Source: Luteimonas sp. MC1825 (GTDB taxonomy: Bacteria > Pseudomonadota > Gammaproteobacteria > Xanthomonadales > Xanthomonadaceae). From it: DNA of 64,000 nt. The notes beneath the pieces were generated by a model, which was not told the DNA's origin, searched no databases, and saw nothing but the letters and a program-made list of their open reading frames with translations. The translations under genes and the position numbers were made by a program. Below, piece by piece: positions 1-8,553 of the stretch. The stretch's first letter is position 1; each line of letters opens with the position of its first letter. The stretch lies in contig NZ_CP061714.1 of assembly GCF_014764385.1 (NCBI RefSeq), forward strand, positions 1,054,001 through 1,118,000. Direction: 5' to 3'.

Positions 1-523
1 GGCGCGCGTGCCCGGGCAGCGCGGCGAACAGCGCCTTGACCTCGGAGGCGAACCACAGTGCGCCGCGCGCACGGGTGTAGTACAGCGGGCGGATGCCGAG
101 GCGGTCGCGCGCAAGCACAAGCCGGCGCCGGGCGCCGTCCCAGAGGGCGATGGAAAACTGGCCGTTGAGGTGATCGACGAAGGCATCGCCGTGGTGCTGG
201 TACAGGTGCACGATCACTTCCGTGTCCGAACGCGTGTGGAACTCGTGGCCCTGCGCCTCCAGCCGCGCGCGCAACTCGATGAAGTTGAAGATCTCGCCGT
301 TGAACACCGTCCACACCCGGGCGTCCGGACTGGCCATCGGCTGGGCGCCGGTGGCGAGGTCGATGATCGCAAGCCGTGCGTGCGCCAGGCCGACCCCTTC
401 GTCGACGTGGAAGCCGTAGCCGTCGGGGCCGCGATGGGCGAGGGTGGTGATCATCGAGGCCAGCACGGCGCGCGCGTCCTGCGCGGCAATGCCGGATCCG
501 AGGTAGCCGGCCAGGCCGCACAT
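1..523 (-). CDS. Asparagine-synthase-type amidotransferase, N-terminal part (runs off left edge)
   Basis: The visible 174 residues begin with Met-Cys-Gly, so Cys2 would be the N-terminal nucleophile of a class II glutamine amidotransferase. The typical motifs LAHRGPDG, FNGEIFN and RSDTE of the glutaminase domain follow. The synthetase domain lies outside the window. In exosortase-A polysaccharide loci such proteins are annotated as XrtA-associated amidotransferases, thought to amidate a sugar or protein; the substrate is not known. The gene starts 2 bases after the J-domain gene ends and is the third gene of a minus-strand operon with the deacetylase. The family is clear. The specific subfamily rests on the neighbours. 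Confidence 0.88.
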   Translation of the reverse strand, partial: MCGLAGYLGSGIAAQDARAVLASMITTLAHRGPDGYGFHVDEGVGLAHARLAIIDLATGAQPMASPDARVWTVFNGEIFNFIELRARLEAQGHEFHTRSDTEVIVHLYQHHGDAFVDHLNGQFSIALWDGARRRLVLARDRLGIRPLYYTRARGALWFASEVKALFAALPGHAR

Positions 524-525
524 GC

Positions 526-1311
526 TCAATCGTCCCCGTGGGCCTGGGGCGCGACAGCGGTACGCGCGAGGGCGTGGTCGGGGCAGGCGCGGGGTGGCGC
601 CGCGGCCGCGCGTCCGGCGGCGCCCTTGGCCTCGGGCTGCGGCCGCTGCGTGGCGACAGGCAGGGGATACAGGGGTGCGCTGTACCAGTCCGACAGGCGC
701 CCGCACTCGAAATACACCCAGGACGGGCCGTAGACCCAGTGCGAATCGCTGGCGTCGCGCGCCACGGGTTCACCGAGCAGGGCCGTGACGGTGCGACGGT
801 CCATGCCGGGCTGCAGGCGGACCCTCGCGGACACGTCCGCCGGCGGTGCCGCCGCTGGTGCATCGAGTGACGGCGCGGCCCTCTCGCCGGAGGCCGGCAA
901 CCAGTGCCATGACGCGCCGGCCACGACCAGCAGCGTCAGCAGCGTGCGCATCCAGACGGCACGCCTGGACGCCGACCCTGGCGCCCGCACCGCCGGGCTG
1001 GTGGCCGCGGGTGGCCCGCCGGCAGGCATGCCCCGGCTGCCACCCCGTCGCGGCGCCGCGGCCCGCGTCGCGGAGGTGCCGGGGGGCGGCTCGCCCGGCA
1101 GGCGGCCGTGCTCGCGGTGGAAGTCCAGCACGGCGGCGTAGCCCACGTTCAGCGCGATGAGCCTGGCCGGGTCGCGTGCCGCCGTGGAGGGGCGGTCCGG
1201 ATGCAGTTCCGCGACCCGCCGGCGATACGCCCGTTTGAAGACCTCCAGCGTGCAGGGTGGCGAGATGCCGAGTTCGGCATACAGCCTCGCGAAGTCCGTG
1301 GCGTGGTTCAT
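526..1311 (-). CDS. Membrane-anchored J-domain protein
   Basis: The 261-residue product opens with a J-domain of about 65 residues. It has the HPD tripeptide (ELHPDRP) that DnaJ-type co-chaperones use to stimulate Hsp70 ATPase. A basic, Pro/Ala-rich linker follows, then one hydrophobic segment around residues 135-155 (LLTLLVVAGASWHWL). The C-terminal region, LQPGMDRRTVTALLGEP and onward, resembles the small BamE/SmpA fold. A type III J-protein facing Hsp70 in the cytoplasm with a periplasmic tail is the simplest reading. It sits between the deacetylase and amidotransferase genes of the polysaccharide operon. The start at 1311 was chosen because the longer frame would overlap the deacetylase gene. 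Its partner is unknown. Confidence 0.75.
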   Translation of the reverse strand: MNHATDFARLYAELGISPPCTLEVFKRAYRRRVAELHPDRPSTAARDPARLIALNVGYAAVLDFHREHGRLPGEPPPGTSATRAAAPRRGGSRGMPAGGPPAATSPAVRAPGSASRRAVWMRTLLTLLVVAGASWHWLPASGERAAPSLDAPAAAPPADVSARVRLQPGMDRRTVTALLGEPVARDASDSHWVYGPSWVYFECGRLSDWYSAPLYPLPVATQRPQPEAKGAAGRAAAAPPRACPDHALARTAVAPQAHGDD

Positions 1312-1327
1312 CGCCGGGCCGGCGGCG

Positions 1328-2329
1328 TCACGCGGCCAGATGCCGGCAGAACATCTGCGGAAGCTGCACCATTGCCCGGAACAGGTCCTGGCCGGTGTCC
1401 TCGGACACCGGCACGCGCTGCAGGTCCAGGGGTGCCGACGAAGCGCGGGCAACGCCGCCGTAGAAGGAAAAGGCCTGCGCCACCCCGGCGGCACCGAGCA
1501 GCCGCATCGTCTCGTTGTCGAACGCGGTGGGGCCGCCGACCGGATAGGCGAAGTGCGTCATGTCGATTCCGAGCTCCTCCCGCAGGCGCAGGGCGCAGCC
1601 CTCGATCTCCGCACGCTGGTCGTCGAGCGCGAGGCTCGACAGGATCGGATGGTTCACCGTGTGCCCACCGATGGTCATGCCGGCACGGGCCAGGGCGCGG
1701 ACCATGTCCCAGTCCATCCACTGGCCCTCGACCGTCTCCGGGGCCTCGAGGCCGGTCTCGTCGGCAAGCCGGGCGCGGAACGGGACCGTCTGCCCCGAGG
1801 GCAGGTCCTTGTAGATGGCGAGGATGCGCCGTATCACCGCTTCACGGTGCTGGCCGAGGATGATCGGCCCGGGAATCCACGGCGACAGGTCGAGCGCGGC
1901 GCTGGCACTTTCCCGCACCTGCATCGCGATCGCGTCCCACCACGGCAGGAGATTGCGGTCGATGAAGCCGGTGGCGATGAAGAATGCCGCGGGGACGCGA
2001 TGGTGCCGCAGCACCGGCAGGGCGATGTCGTGGTTGTCCAGGTAGCCGTCGTCGAAGGTGATGGCGACGTAGCGCCCGTTCGGGCGGCGCAGCGCGTCGG
2101 CGATGTCGTCGAGGCCGATGATGTCGCAGTTGTGCTTCAGGAAGCCGACCTGGGCGTCGAATCCCTCGGCCGACGCGCTCCACAGCCCGCGGTCATAGCG
2201 CGAGTGACTGCTGTTGCCCACGCGATGGTAGTTGAGCACCAGCACGCCATCGTGGGGCAGCGCGGCGGCTACCAGGCGGCGGAGGCCCGGTGTCGCCAAG
2301 AGCTTCGCTGCCATGTCCCGCTTCATCAT
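1328..2329 (-). CDS. Polysaccharide deacetylase family protein (NodB-type)
   Basis: This 333-residue protein has the carbohydrate esterase 4 signature. ITFDDGY provides the catalytic and metal-binding Asp pair (about residues 93-99), and GGHTVNHP near residue 230 supplies the metal-binding His pair. N-deacetylation of a nascent or finished polysaccharide is the expected reaction. A second conserved block, MTHFAYPVGG, also fits the family. Two adjacent ATG codons are possible starts. The first is preceded by a GGGGG Shine-Dalgarno-like run 8-12 bases upstream. It is the first gene of the minus-strand operon and is divergent from the beta-helix fusion gene. A shared promoter element lies 48 bases upstream. 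Confidence 0.85.
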   Translation of the reverse strand: MMKRDMAAKLLATPGLRRLVAAALPHDGVLVLNYHRVGNSSHSRYDRGLWSASAEGFDAQVGFLKHNCDIIGLDDIADALRRPNGRYVAITFDDGYLDNHDIALPVLRHHRVPAAFFIATGFIDRNLLPWWDAIAMQVRESASAALDLSPWIPGPIILGQHREAVIRRILAIYKDLPSGQTVPFRARLADETGLEAPETVEGQWMDWDMVRALARAGMTIGGHTVNHPILSSLALDDQRAEIEGCALRLREELGIDMTHFAYPVGGPTAFDNETMRLLGAAGVAQAFSFYGGVARASSAPLDLQRVPVSEDTGQDLFRAMVQLPQMFCRHLAA

Positions 2330-2369
2330 TCCATGCCCCCACATGCGCGGCCTGTTCGCGGCCGGATAT

Positions 2370-2393
2370 CCGTTGTCCATTACCAACGGCAAA
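2370..2393. promoter_or_regulatory. Dyad element in the divergent deacetylase / fusion-gene promoter region
   Basis: The stretch contains the dyad CCGTTG-N8-CAACGG (2370-2389). It also contains the 17-mer CCATTACCAACGGCAAA (2377-2393). A nearly identical 17-mer (15 of 17 bases) occurs upstream of the Wza-type gene at 28674-28690, in the same orientation relative to a minus-strand polysaccharide operon. It is likely a transcription-factor site for the locus, but the regulator is unknown. Confidence 0.5.
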
Positions 2394-2429
2394 CGCTGTC
2401 GCAACCAGCCACCCGGACAAGCAGACACC

Positions 2430-5171
2430 ATGCATCGATATAGCGTGCCACCCCGGTACAGCGTTTGCACCGGTGGCTTTCGACGCTGCACCCGCCTCGC
2501 GGCCTGCTCGATGCTGGTCGCGCTGGTGGGCATCGCATGGCCGGCTGGCGCGCGCGAATGGTTCGTCTCCACCGCGGGCAGCGACGCCAACGACGGGTCC
2601 ATGGCACGCCCGTTCCGGACGATCGGGCACGTGCTGTCGCCGGGCAACGGGCTGGTCCGCAATGGCGACACGGTGACCCTGCGCGCCCCGGACGGCCAAC
2701 GCACCTACGCCGAATGCGACGTGCGCCTGCGTGTCAGGCTCGTGCTGCGCTCGTACCCCGGCGAGCGTGCGCACATCCACTGCGACATCGCGACCCCCGA
2801 CAGCGTCGCCTTGCAGATCGACCCCTCAGCCTCCGGCAGCCAGGTCAGCAACCTGGAGATCAGTGGCGGTCGCTATTACGGCGTGATGATGCAGACCGAC
2901 TGGGAGCAGGCAGGCGCGGCCAGCGGCAGGGGCGCCTCCGACATCCTGTTGGAGGACCTGCTGATCCGCGACACCGGGCGCGACGGGATCAAGATCACGC
3001 CCAAGTCGGACAGGGTCACCGTTCGCCGCAGCGAGATCCGCGACACGGGCGCGATCTACCCGCCCGGCACGCCGCTGGAGGAGATGAACGCCGACGGCAT
3101 CGACAACGTCAACGGCTCCGGGATGGTGGTCGAAGACAGCTACATCCACGACATCGCCACCACCGGCCTGTACTTCAAGGGTGGCGCCACGGACGTCGTG
3201 GTGCAGCGCAACCGCATCGAGGACACCGGGATGGCGGGCATCCTGGTGGGCTTCGACACCAGCCTGGAGTTCTTCGACACGACCTTGAACCCCGGATACC
3301 ACGAGTCGATCCGCGGCGTGGTGCGCAACAACATCGTGCGCAACACCGATTACGCCGGGATCGGCCTGTACGCGGCCAGGGATGCGATGGTCGTCAACAA
3401 CACGATCGAAAACGCCGCCCGGGTCGGGCACTCGGCGCTGTACTTCGGCATCAGCTTCCAGGACTGGGACCCGGCGGCCGGCCGCCCGCCGAGCGTGAAT
3501 CCGGTGCTGCGCAACAACCTGGTCGGCGCAAGCGGCGGGCGCTGCTTCGAGATCCGCGACTCGGACGAGCTCGGTGGCCTGTCCGGCCTCGCCGGCCGCG
3601 CCGACAGCAATCACAACGGGTATGCACCGGATTGCATGTTCCGCGACTTCCGCCCGGGCCCCATGGCGCGGATTCCACTGCCGCTCGTCGCGTGGCGGGC
3701 GGCCAGCGGCAGCGAGGCGGACAGTGTCGCCGCCGACTTCAACCTTGATGCCAAGGGCAGGCCGCGCGCGGGCAGCGCGGCCATCGGTGCCGCGGTGCCG
3801 GTGCACGGAGTCGACGACGACATCGAAGGCACCCGGCGCGAAGGTGCACAGACCATTGGCGCCTACCACGTGCAGGTGCCGCCGATCGCGGCCGCGGCCG
3901 TGGTGCCGCTGGCGTGGCTGGGGGGCGCGCGCGGGATCACCGCGTTTCTTCCCTCGATCGGCGCGGCGCTTCTGGCAGTGCTTGCACTGGCGGCGATGGC
4001 CGCCGGCGCGGTGCTTGTGCGCCGGCGCAATGTCACCGGCTGGCTCGCGGCCTACCTGCGGCAGGACTGGCGCGCTCCGGTGCCCCCGGGCACCACCCGG
4101 CATCTCATGTTCTGCTTCGTCGACCACTACGAACCGGCCTGGGGCAACCCCGGGCGCGCGCGCGAGGACATGCGCGTCGCCCGCTGGCTGGACGAACTGC
4201 CCCGTCTCTGCGCCAGCCATCGCGACTCCGAAGGCCGACCGCCGATGCACACCTTCTTCTATCCCGAGGAGGAGTACCGGCCCGAACACCTGGACGCACT
4301 GGCGACGCTGTGCCGGATGGGGCTGGGCGAGATCGAGATCCACCTCCACCACGACAACGACACCGAAGCGGAGCTGCGCCACAAGCTGTCGCGCTTCACC
4401 GAACTGCTGGCGCGCGACCACGACGCGCTGCCGCGCGATCCGGTCACCGGCCAGCCGCGGTGGGCGTTCATCCACGGCAACTGGGCGCTGGACAACAGCC
4501 ATCCGTCGGGCCGCCACTGCGGTGTCGACAACGAACTGATCGTGCTGCGCGAAGAAGGCTGCTATGCCGACTTCACCTTTCCCGCGGCCCCCGATCCCTG
4601 CCAGACGAGCACCATCAACCGGATCTACTACGCCAAGGACGATCCCTGCCGACCGAAGTCGCATGATCGCGGCCCGCGCGTCCGCGTTGGCGGTTCCGGG
4701 TCCGGCGACCTGATGCTCGTGCAGGGTCCGCTTGGATTCCGCTGGAAGAGCCGCAAGTTCGGCCTGGTCCCGCGGATCGAGAACGCCGACATCCGTGCGG
4801 TGGCACCCCCCACCACCGACCGCATCGATGCGTGGGTGCGCACCGGGATCCATGTCGAGGGGCGGCCGGAATGGATCTTCGTCAAGATCCACACCCACGG
4901 CGCCGAGGACTGCGACATGGATACGCTGCTCGGCGACGCCATGCACAAGGCGCATTCGCACCTGGAGTCGCGCTACAACGACGGGCGCGAGTGGAAGTTG
5001 CACTACGTCAGCGCGCGCGAAGCCTACAACATCGCCAAGGCCGCGGAAGCCGGCATGCAGGGCGACCCGGGCCTGTACCGCGACCACGCCATACCGAGGC
5101 CGCAGTACCGGCCGCGGCGCGATGCAGCCGCGGCCGGGGTCGCCGGAGAGCGCGCGGTGCTCACCCAGTGA
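2430..5171 (+). CDS. Beta-helix / transmembrane / deacetylase-like fusion protein
   Basis: The 913-residue product has an N-terminal signal sequence ending near WPAGA/RE (residues 40-43). A right-handed parallel beta-helix region follows to about residue 480, starting WFVSTAGSDANDG and rich in NNTIENAA- and NRIEDTG-like turns. Then come hydrophobic stretches (about 485-530) ending in RRRN. A C-terminal domain of about 350 residues carries FVDHYEP, FFYPEEEY, IHLHHDND, FIHGNWALDNS and KIHTHGAED. The second half resembles conserved polysaccharide-deacetylase-like proteins of polysaccharide loci; its catalysis is unproven. The layout would place the beta-helix in the periplasm and the C-terminal domain probably in the cytoplasm, which is odd for one substrate. 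ATG 2430 was preferred because it gives a signal peptide without overlapping the divergent gene. A start at 2511 is also possible. Confidence 0.75.
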   Translation: MHRYSVPPRYSVCTGGFRRCTRLAACSMLVALVGIAWPAGAREWFVSTAGSDANDGSMARPFRTIGHVLSPGNGLVRNGDTVTLRAPDGQRTYAECDVRLRVRLVLRSYPGERAHIHCDIATPDSVALQIDPSASGSQVSNLEISGGRYYGVMMQTDWEQAGAASGRGASDILLEDLLIRDTGRDGIKITPKSDRVTVRRSEIRDTGAIYPPGTPLEEMNADGIDNVNGSGMVVEDSYIHDIATTGLYFKGGATDVVVQRNRIEDTGMAGILVGFDTSLEFFDTTLNPGYHESIRGVVRNNIVRNTDYAGIGLYAARDAMVVNNTIENAARVGHSALYFGISFQDWDPAAGRPPSVNPVLRNNLVGASGGRCFEIRDSDELGGLSGLAGRADSNHNGYAPDCMFRDFRPGPMARIPLPLVAWRAASGSEADSVAADFNLDAKGRPRAGSAAIGAAVPVHGVDDDIEGTRREGAQTIGAYHVQVPPIAAAAVVPLAWLGGARGITAFLPSIGAALLAVLALAAMAAGAVLVRRRNVTGWLAAYLRQDWRAPVPPGTTRHLMFCFVDHYEPAWGNPGRAREDMRVARWLDELPRLCASHRDSEGRPPMHTFFYPEEEYRPEHLDALATLCRMGLGEIEIHLHHDNDTEAELRHKLSRFTELLARDHDALPRDPVTGQPRWAFIHGNWALDNSHPSGRHCGVDNELIVLREEGCYADFTFPAAPDPCQTSTINRIYYAKDDPCRPKSHDRGPRVRVGGSGSGDLMLVQGPLGFRWKSRKFGLVPRIENADIRAVAPPTTDRIDAWVRTGIHVEGRPEWIFVKIHTHGAEDCDMDTLLGDAMHKAHSHLESRYNDGREWKLHYVSAREAYNIAKAAEAGMQGDPGLYRDHAIPRPQYRPRRDAAAAGVAGERAVLTQ

Positions 5172-5209
5172 CCGGACGACAGGAGCAAGGGGCCGCAGGG
5201 GTGAAGGGG

Positions 5210-6280
5210 ATGAGGGTTGGAATCGTGGGGTGCGGCAAGATCGCCGATGGCCATGCCGAGCAGCTGCGCGCGATCGGACGCGCGCAACTGGTGGCCGCCT
5301 GCGACCGCGAACCGCTCATGGCCGAACAGTTCTCGCAGCGCTGGGGCGGCCTGGCGCAGTACGCGGACATGGCCGAGATGGTGCTCGCCGAGCGCCTGGA
5401 CGTCGTGCACGTGGCGACGCCACCCGATTCGCACGTGGCCCTGGCGTGCAGCGCGCTGGAAATGGGCTGCCATGTCTTCGTCGAAAAGCCGTTCGCGATG
5501 GATGGCGCCGGCGCGCGCAGGATCATCGATTGCGCGAACGCGGTGGGCCGCAAGGTCGGCGTGAATTACCTCTACAACTTCGAGACGCCGGCACTCGAAC
5601 TGGGACGGCTGCTTGCCGACGGCGACCTGGGCGAGGTGGTGCACGTGGAGACCTGCTATGGCTACAACCTTGCCGGGGACTACGGCATCGCGGTGATGTC
5701 CGATCCCGCGCACTGGGTCCACCGCCTTCCAGGCAAGCTGTTCCACAACGTGATCGACCACGTGCTGGCCAAGGTCGTGCCCATGCTCGCCGAGCCGGTG
5801 GTGGTGTGGGCCGATGCACGGCGCATGCGTCCGGCGAGTGGCGACGCGGTCGTCGATGCCATGCCCGACGAGCTCAGGCTGCTGTTGAGGGACCGCGATG
5901 GCAGGACCGTGTCGGTGATGGTCGGCTCGCATGCGCGGCCGATCGGCCATGCCATGAAGGTGTACGGCACCCGCGACACGGTGGAGCTGGACTACGCGGC
6001 ACGCACGCTGGTGCGCAGCGCCCGCCAGGACCAGCCCAGCGCCGTCGGCCGCCTGTTCCCCGCATGGGTGCAGGCCTGGCGCTTCGCACGCTGCGGCATG
6101 CGCAACCTCGGTGCATTCGGCCGCCACGAATTCCATTATTTCCAGTGCATGCGCGTGCTGCTGGACCGCTTCTACGACGCCATCGAAGGGCGCGGCGACG
6201 ACCCCGTGCCGCAGGCGGAGATCCTGCGCGTGGCCGCGATCATCGACGGCATTGTCGATGCCCTGGCGCCGCGGCCATGA
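5210..6280 (+). CDS. Gfo/Idh/MocA family oxidoreductase
   Basis: The 356-residue protein begins with a Rossmann NAD(P)-binding motif, VGIVGCGKIADGH. The family's EKPFAMD motif follows near residues 95-101. Members oxidise or reduce sugars and sugar nucleotides. Here the enzyme probably prepares a sugar-nucleotide precursor for the exopolysaccharide. The start codon ATG 5210 sits in a purine-rich stretch (AGGGGTGAAGGGG). GTG 5201, three codons upstream, is also possible. The stop overlaps the start of the epimerase gene (ATGA), so the two are probably translationally coupled. Confidence 0.9.
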   Translation: MRVGIVGCGKIADGHAEQLRAIGRAQLVAACDREPLMAEQFSQRWGGLAQYADMAEMVLAERLDVVHVATPPDSHVALACSALEMGCHVFVEKPFAMDGAGARRIIDCANAVGRKVGVNYLYNFETPALELGRLLADGDLGEVVHVETCYGYNLAGDYGIAVMSDPAHWVHRLPGKLFHNVIDHVLAKVVPMLAEPVVVWADARRMRPASGDAVVDAMPDELRLLLRDRDGRTVSVMVGSHARPIGHAMKVYGTRDTVELDYAARTLVRSARQDQPSAVGRLFPAWVQAWRFARCGMRNLGAFGRHEFHYFQCMRVLLDRFYDAIEGRGDDPVPQAEILRVAAIIDGIVDALAPRP

Positions 6281-7284
6281 AGGTCCTGCTGACGGGGGCG
6301 GGCGGGTTCCTCGGCCGGTGCGTCGCGCACAGCCTGCTCGAGGCCGGCGTCGACGACCTGCGCCTGCATTTCCGCGGTGCGCCGCCCGGGAATCTGCTGG
6401 ACGCGCTGCGCCGTCGCCACCCTGATGCACGCATCGAGGCGTCCGCGGCCAACCTGCTGTACGCCTGCGACCTGCCCGCGCTGGTGAACGGCGTGGAGTG
6501 CATCGTGCACGCGGCGGCGGGCATGCGTGGCTCCGCCGCCGACATGTTCGCCAACACCGTGGTCGGCACCCGCAACCTGCTCGACGCGGCGGCGGTGGAA
6601 GGCGTGCGCCGCGTGGTCATGGTGGGATCGTTCTCGGTCTACCGGACCGAGGGGCTGGCGCGTGGCGCGGTGCATGACGAGTCGGTCCCGATCGAGGCGG
6701 TCGGCATCGAGAAGGGCGCCTACGCGCACGCCAAGACGCGCCAGGAGCACCTGCTGGCCGAATACCGGGCGCGGTTCGGGTTCGAGACCGTCGTGCTGCG
6801 GCCCGGGGTGATCTACGGGCCCGGGGGTGGCGCGTTCTCGTCACGGGTGGGCATCCGCGCCATGGGGCTGTTCTTCAGCCTTGGCCGCGGTGCCGAACTG
6901 CCGCTGACCTACGTCGAGAACTGCGCCGACGCGGTGGCGCGGGCAACGCTGCATGGCGTGGATGGCCGCGCCTACAACGTGGTCGACGACGACCTGCCGA
7001 GCTGCGGCCAGTACCTGCGCGGCTACCAGGCGAGGGTGGGGCGGCTGCGCGTGCTGCCGGTGCCGTACTGGCTGTTCCTGCTCGGCGCGCGCTGCCTCGT
7101 GCGCTACCACCGCGTGTCGAAGGGGCAGCTTCCGGCCGTATTCACCCCTTACGTGGTGCGCTCGATGTACCGTCCGCTGCGGCATTCCAACGCGGCGCTG
7201 AAGGCGCTGGGCTGGCGGCAACGGGTTCCGACCCAGGCGGGCCTCGCGCGCACGTTCCAGGCGCTCTCCGGAACGCCGCCCTAG
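6277..7284 (+). CDS. NAD-dependent epimerase/dehydratase family protein (extended SDR)
   Basis: The 335-residue protein starts MKVLLTGAGGFLG, the glycine-rich NAD-binding motif of extended short-chain dehydrogenases. It has a Ser of the GSFSVY block and a YAHAK motif in the position of the catalytic YxxxK. VLRPGVIYGPG completes the family pattern. It likely epimerises, reduces or dehydrates a nucleotide sugar or a lipid-linked sugar, working with the oxidoreductase gene that it overlaps by 4 bases. Its stop codon shares the palindrome CTAG with the stop codon of the convergent glycosyltransferase gene. Confidence 0.9.
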   Translation: MKVLLTGAGGFLGRCVAHSLLEAGVDDLRLHFRGAPPGNLLDALRRRHPDARIEASAANLLYACDLPALVNGVECIVHAAAGMRGSAADMFANTVVGTRNLLDAAAVEGVRRVVMVGSFSVYRTEGLARGAVHDESVPIEAVGIEKGAYAHAKTRQEHLLAEYRARFGFETVVLRPGVIYGPGGGAFSSRVGIRAMGLFFSLGRGAELPLTYVENCADAVARATLHGVDGRAYNVVDDDLPSCGQYLRGYQARVGRLRVLPVPYWLFLLGARCLVRYHRVSKGQLPAVFTPYVVRSMYRPLRHSNAALKALGWRQRVPTQAGLARTFQALSGTPP

Positions 7285-8453
7285 GGCGTGACCCCCTGCG
7301 GCAACGCAGTCTCCGTCCCGCCCCGCGCCCTCTGGTAGAACGCATCGTACCTGGCCCGCATGACATCGACCGACCCGTGCAACTCCACCCGCTGCCGCGC
7401 CGCCGTGCCCAGGCGAACGCGCAGTGCGTCGTCGCCCAGCAGTTCGCGCAGGATCCCCTGCAGGCCCGTGCCGTCGGTGGGCGCGAACAGGCGGCCGTTG
7501 TCGCCGTCGGAGATGATCTCGACATTGCCGCCGACACGCCCGGCCACGATCGCAAGCCCGGCGGCGCAGGCTTCGAGCAGGGCGATCGACAGGCCTTCGG
7601 TGAGCGACGGCAGCGCAAAGACATCGAAGGCCGGCAACAGCGCCGGGACGTTGCCGCGCGGGCCGGCCAGCACGACCCGGTCGGCGATCCCCAGGGCGTC
7701 GGCGCGCGCGCGCAGGTCGGCGGCCATGGGGCCGTCACCGACCATGACCAGCTTCAGGCGCGGGAAGCCGGCGAGCAGCGCCGGCACCTGCTCCAGCACG
7801 ATGCGCTGGTTCTTGAGTTCCACCAGGCGGCCGACGCAGCCGATCACCGGTGCGTCGCCCGCCGCCAGCCCGAACGCCGCGCGCGCCTCGTCGCGCGCGG
7901 CGACGGGATCGGCGTGGCGAAGCAGCGGAATGCCGTTGTGAACCACTTCGGCCAGGTTCGCGCGGGCTATGCCGGACGCGACCAGCTGGTCATGGACCTG
8001 CTGGCCGACCATCGCGACGCGCCGCGTGCGCGCCAGCGACCAGCGATACAGCGTGCGCAGGCGGCGGTTCGCCAGCCGTGCACCCATGTTGTGGCAGGTG
8101 TTCACCAGCGTCGCGTGGCGGTTGAACAGCAGCGCCAGCGCCGCGTAGTAGCTGGGCACGAAGTTGTGCGTGTGCACGATGTCCGCCTGCAAGCCGCCGG
8201 CGCTGGAGCGCAGCGCGCGCAGCACGCCAATGTCCAGCGGGCCACGCTTGCCGCCGATCACCACGGGCACGCCCGCCGCTTCCAGTTCGGCGCGGAATCC
8301 GCCGGTGTCGTTGATGCTGAACACCAGTACCCGGTGGCCATGCGCGGACTGGGCAATGGCCAGGTCCGCGACCACGCGCTCCAGGCCGCCGAGTTCGAGC
8401 GAGTCGACGACATGGACGATCGCGAGCTTCCGGGTGGGGTCGATCGGTTGCAT
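7281..8453 (-). CDS. Glycosyltransferase family 4 (GT-B fold), XrtA-locus type
   Basis: The 390-residue product has the N-terminal HVVDSLELGGLERVV block of polysaccharide GT4 enzymes. In the C-terminal donor-binding half it has a GRLVELKNQ segment and a PSLTEGLSIALLEACAAGL block (the E-x7-E region). It transfers a sugar from an activated donor to a lipid-linked intermediate at the cytoplasmic face of the inner membrane. The sequence resembles the GT4 branch annotated as exosortase-associated sugar transferases (TIGR03088-like), which I recall from the family, not from a search. It is transcribed alone on the minus strand, divergent from the gene at 8554. Confidence 0.9.
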   Translation of the reverse strand: MQPIDPTRKLAIVHVVDSLELGGLERVVADLAIAQSAHGHRVLVFSINDTGGFRAELEAAGVPVVIGGKRGPLDIGVLRALRSSAGGLQADIVHTHNFVPSYYAALALLFNRHATLVNTCHNMGARLANRRLRTLYRWSLARTRRVAMVGQQVHDQLVASGIARANLAEVVHNGIPLLRHADPVAARDEARAAFGLAAGDAPVIGCVGRLVELKNQRIVLEQVPALLAGFPRLKLVMVGDGPMAADLRARADALGIADRVVLAGPRGNVPALLPAFDVFALPSLTEGLSIALLEACAAGLAIVAGRVGGNVEIISDGDNGRLFAPTDGTGLQGILRELLGDDALRVRLGTAARQRVELHGSVDVMRARYDAFYQRARGGTETALPQGVTP

Positions 8454-8553
8454 GCCTGGGGATCGTGTATCGACGCCGTTGCCCGGCGTCCTGGAGCAGC
8501 GAGCATAGACGGCGGGCCCATGGCGCGCGAGATCCACGCAGGGGAGGTGCCGG

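Noticed and set aside
2232..2429. An upstream in-frame ATG (2232) for the beta-helix fusion
   Set aside because: It would overlap the divergent deacetylase gene by 98 bases and place 66 residues before the signal peptide.
2826..5087. A 753-codon open frame opposite the beta-helix fusion gene
   Set aside because: The translation is rich in His, Arg, Val and Gly without domains or a ribosome site. It is an antisense shadow of the real gene.
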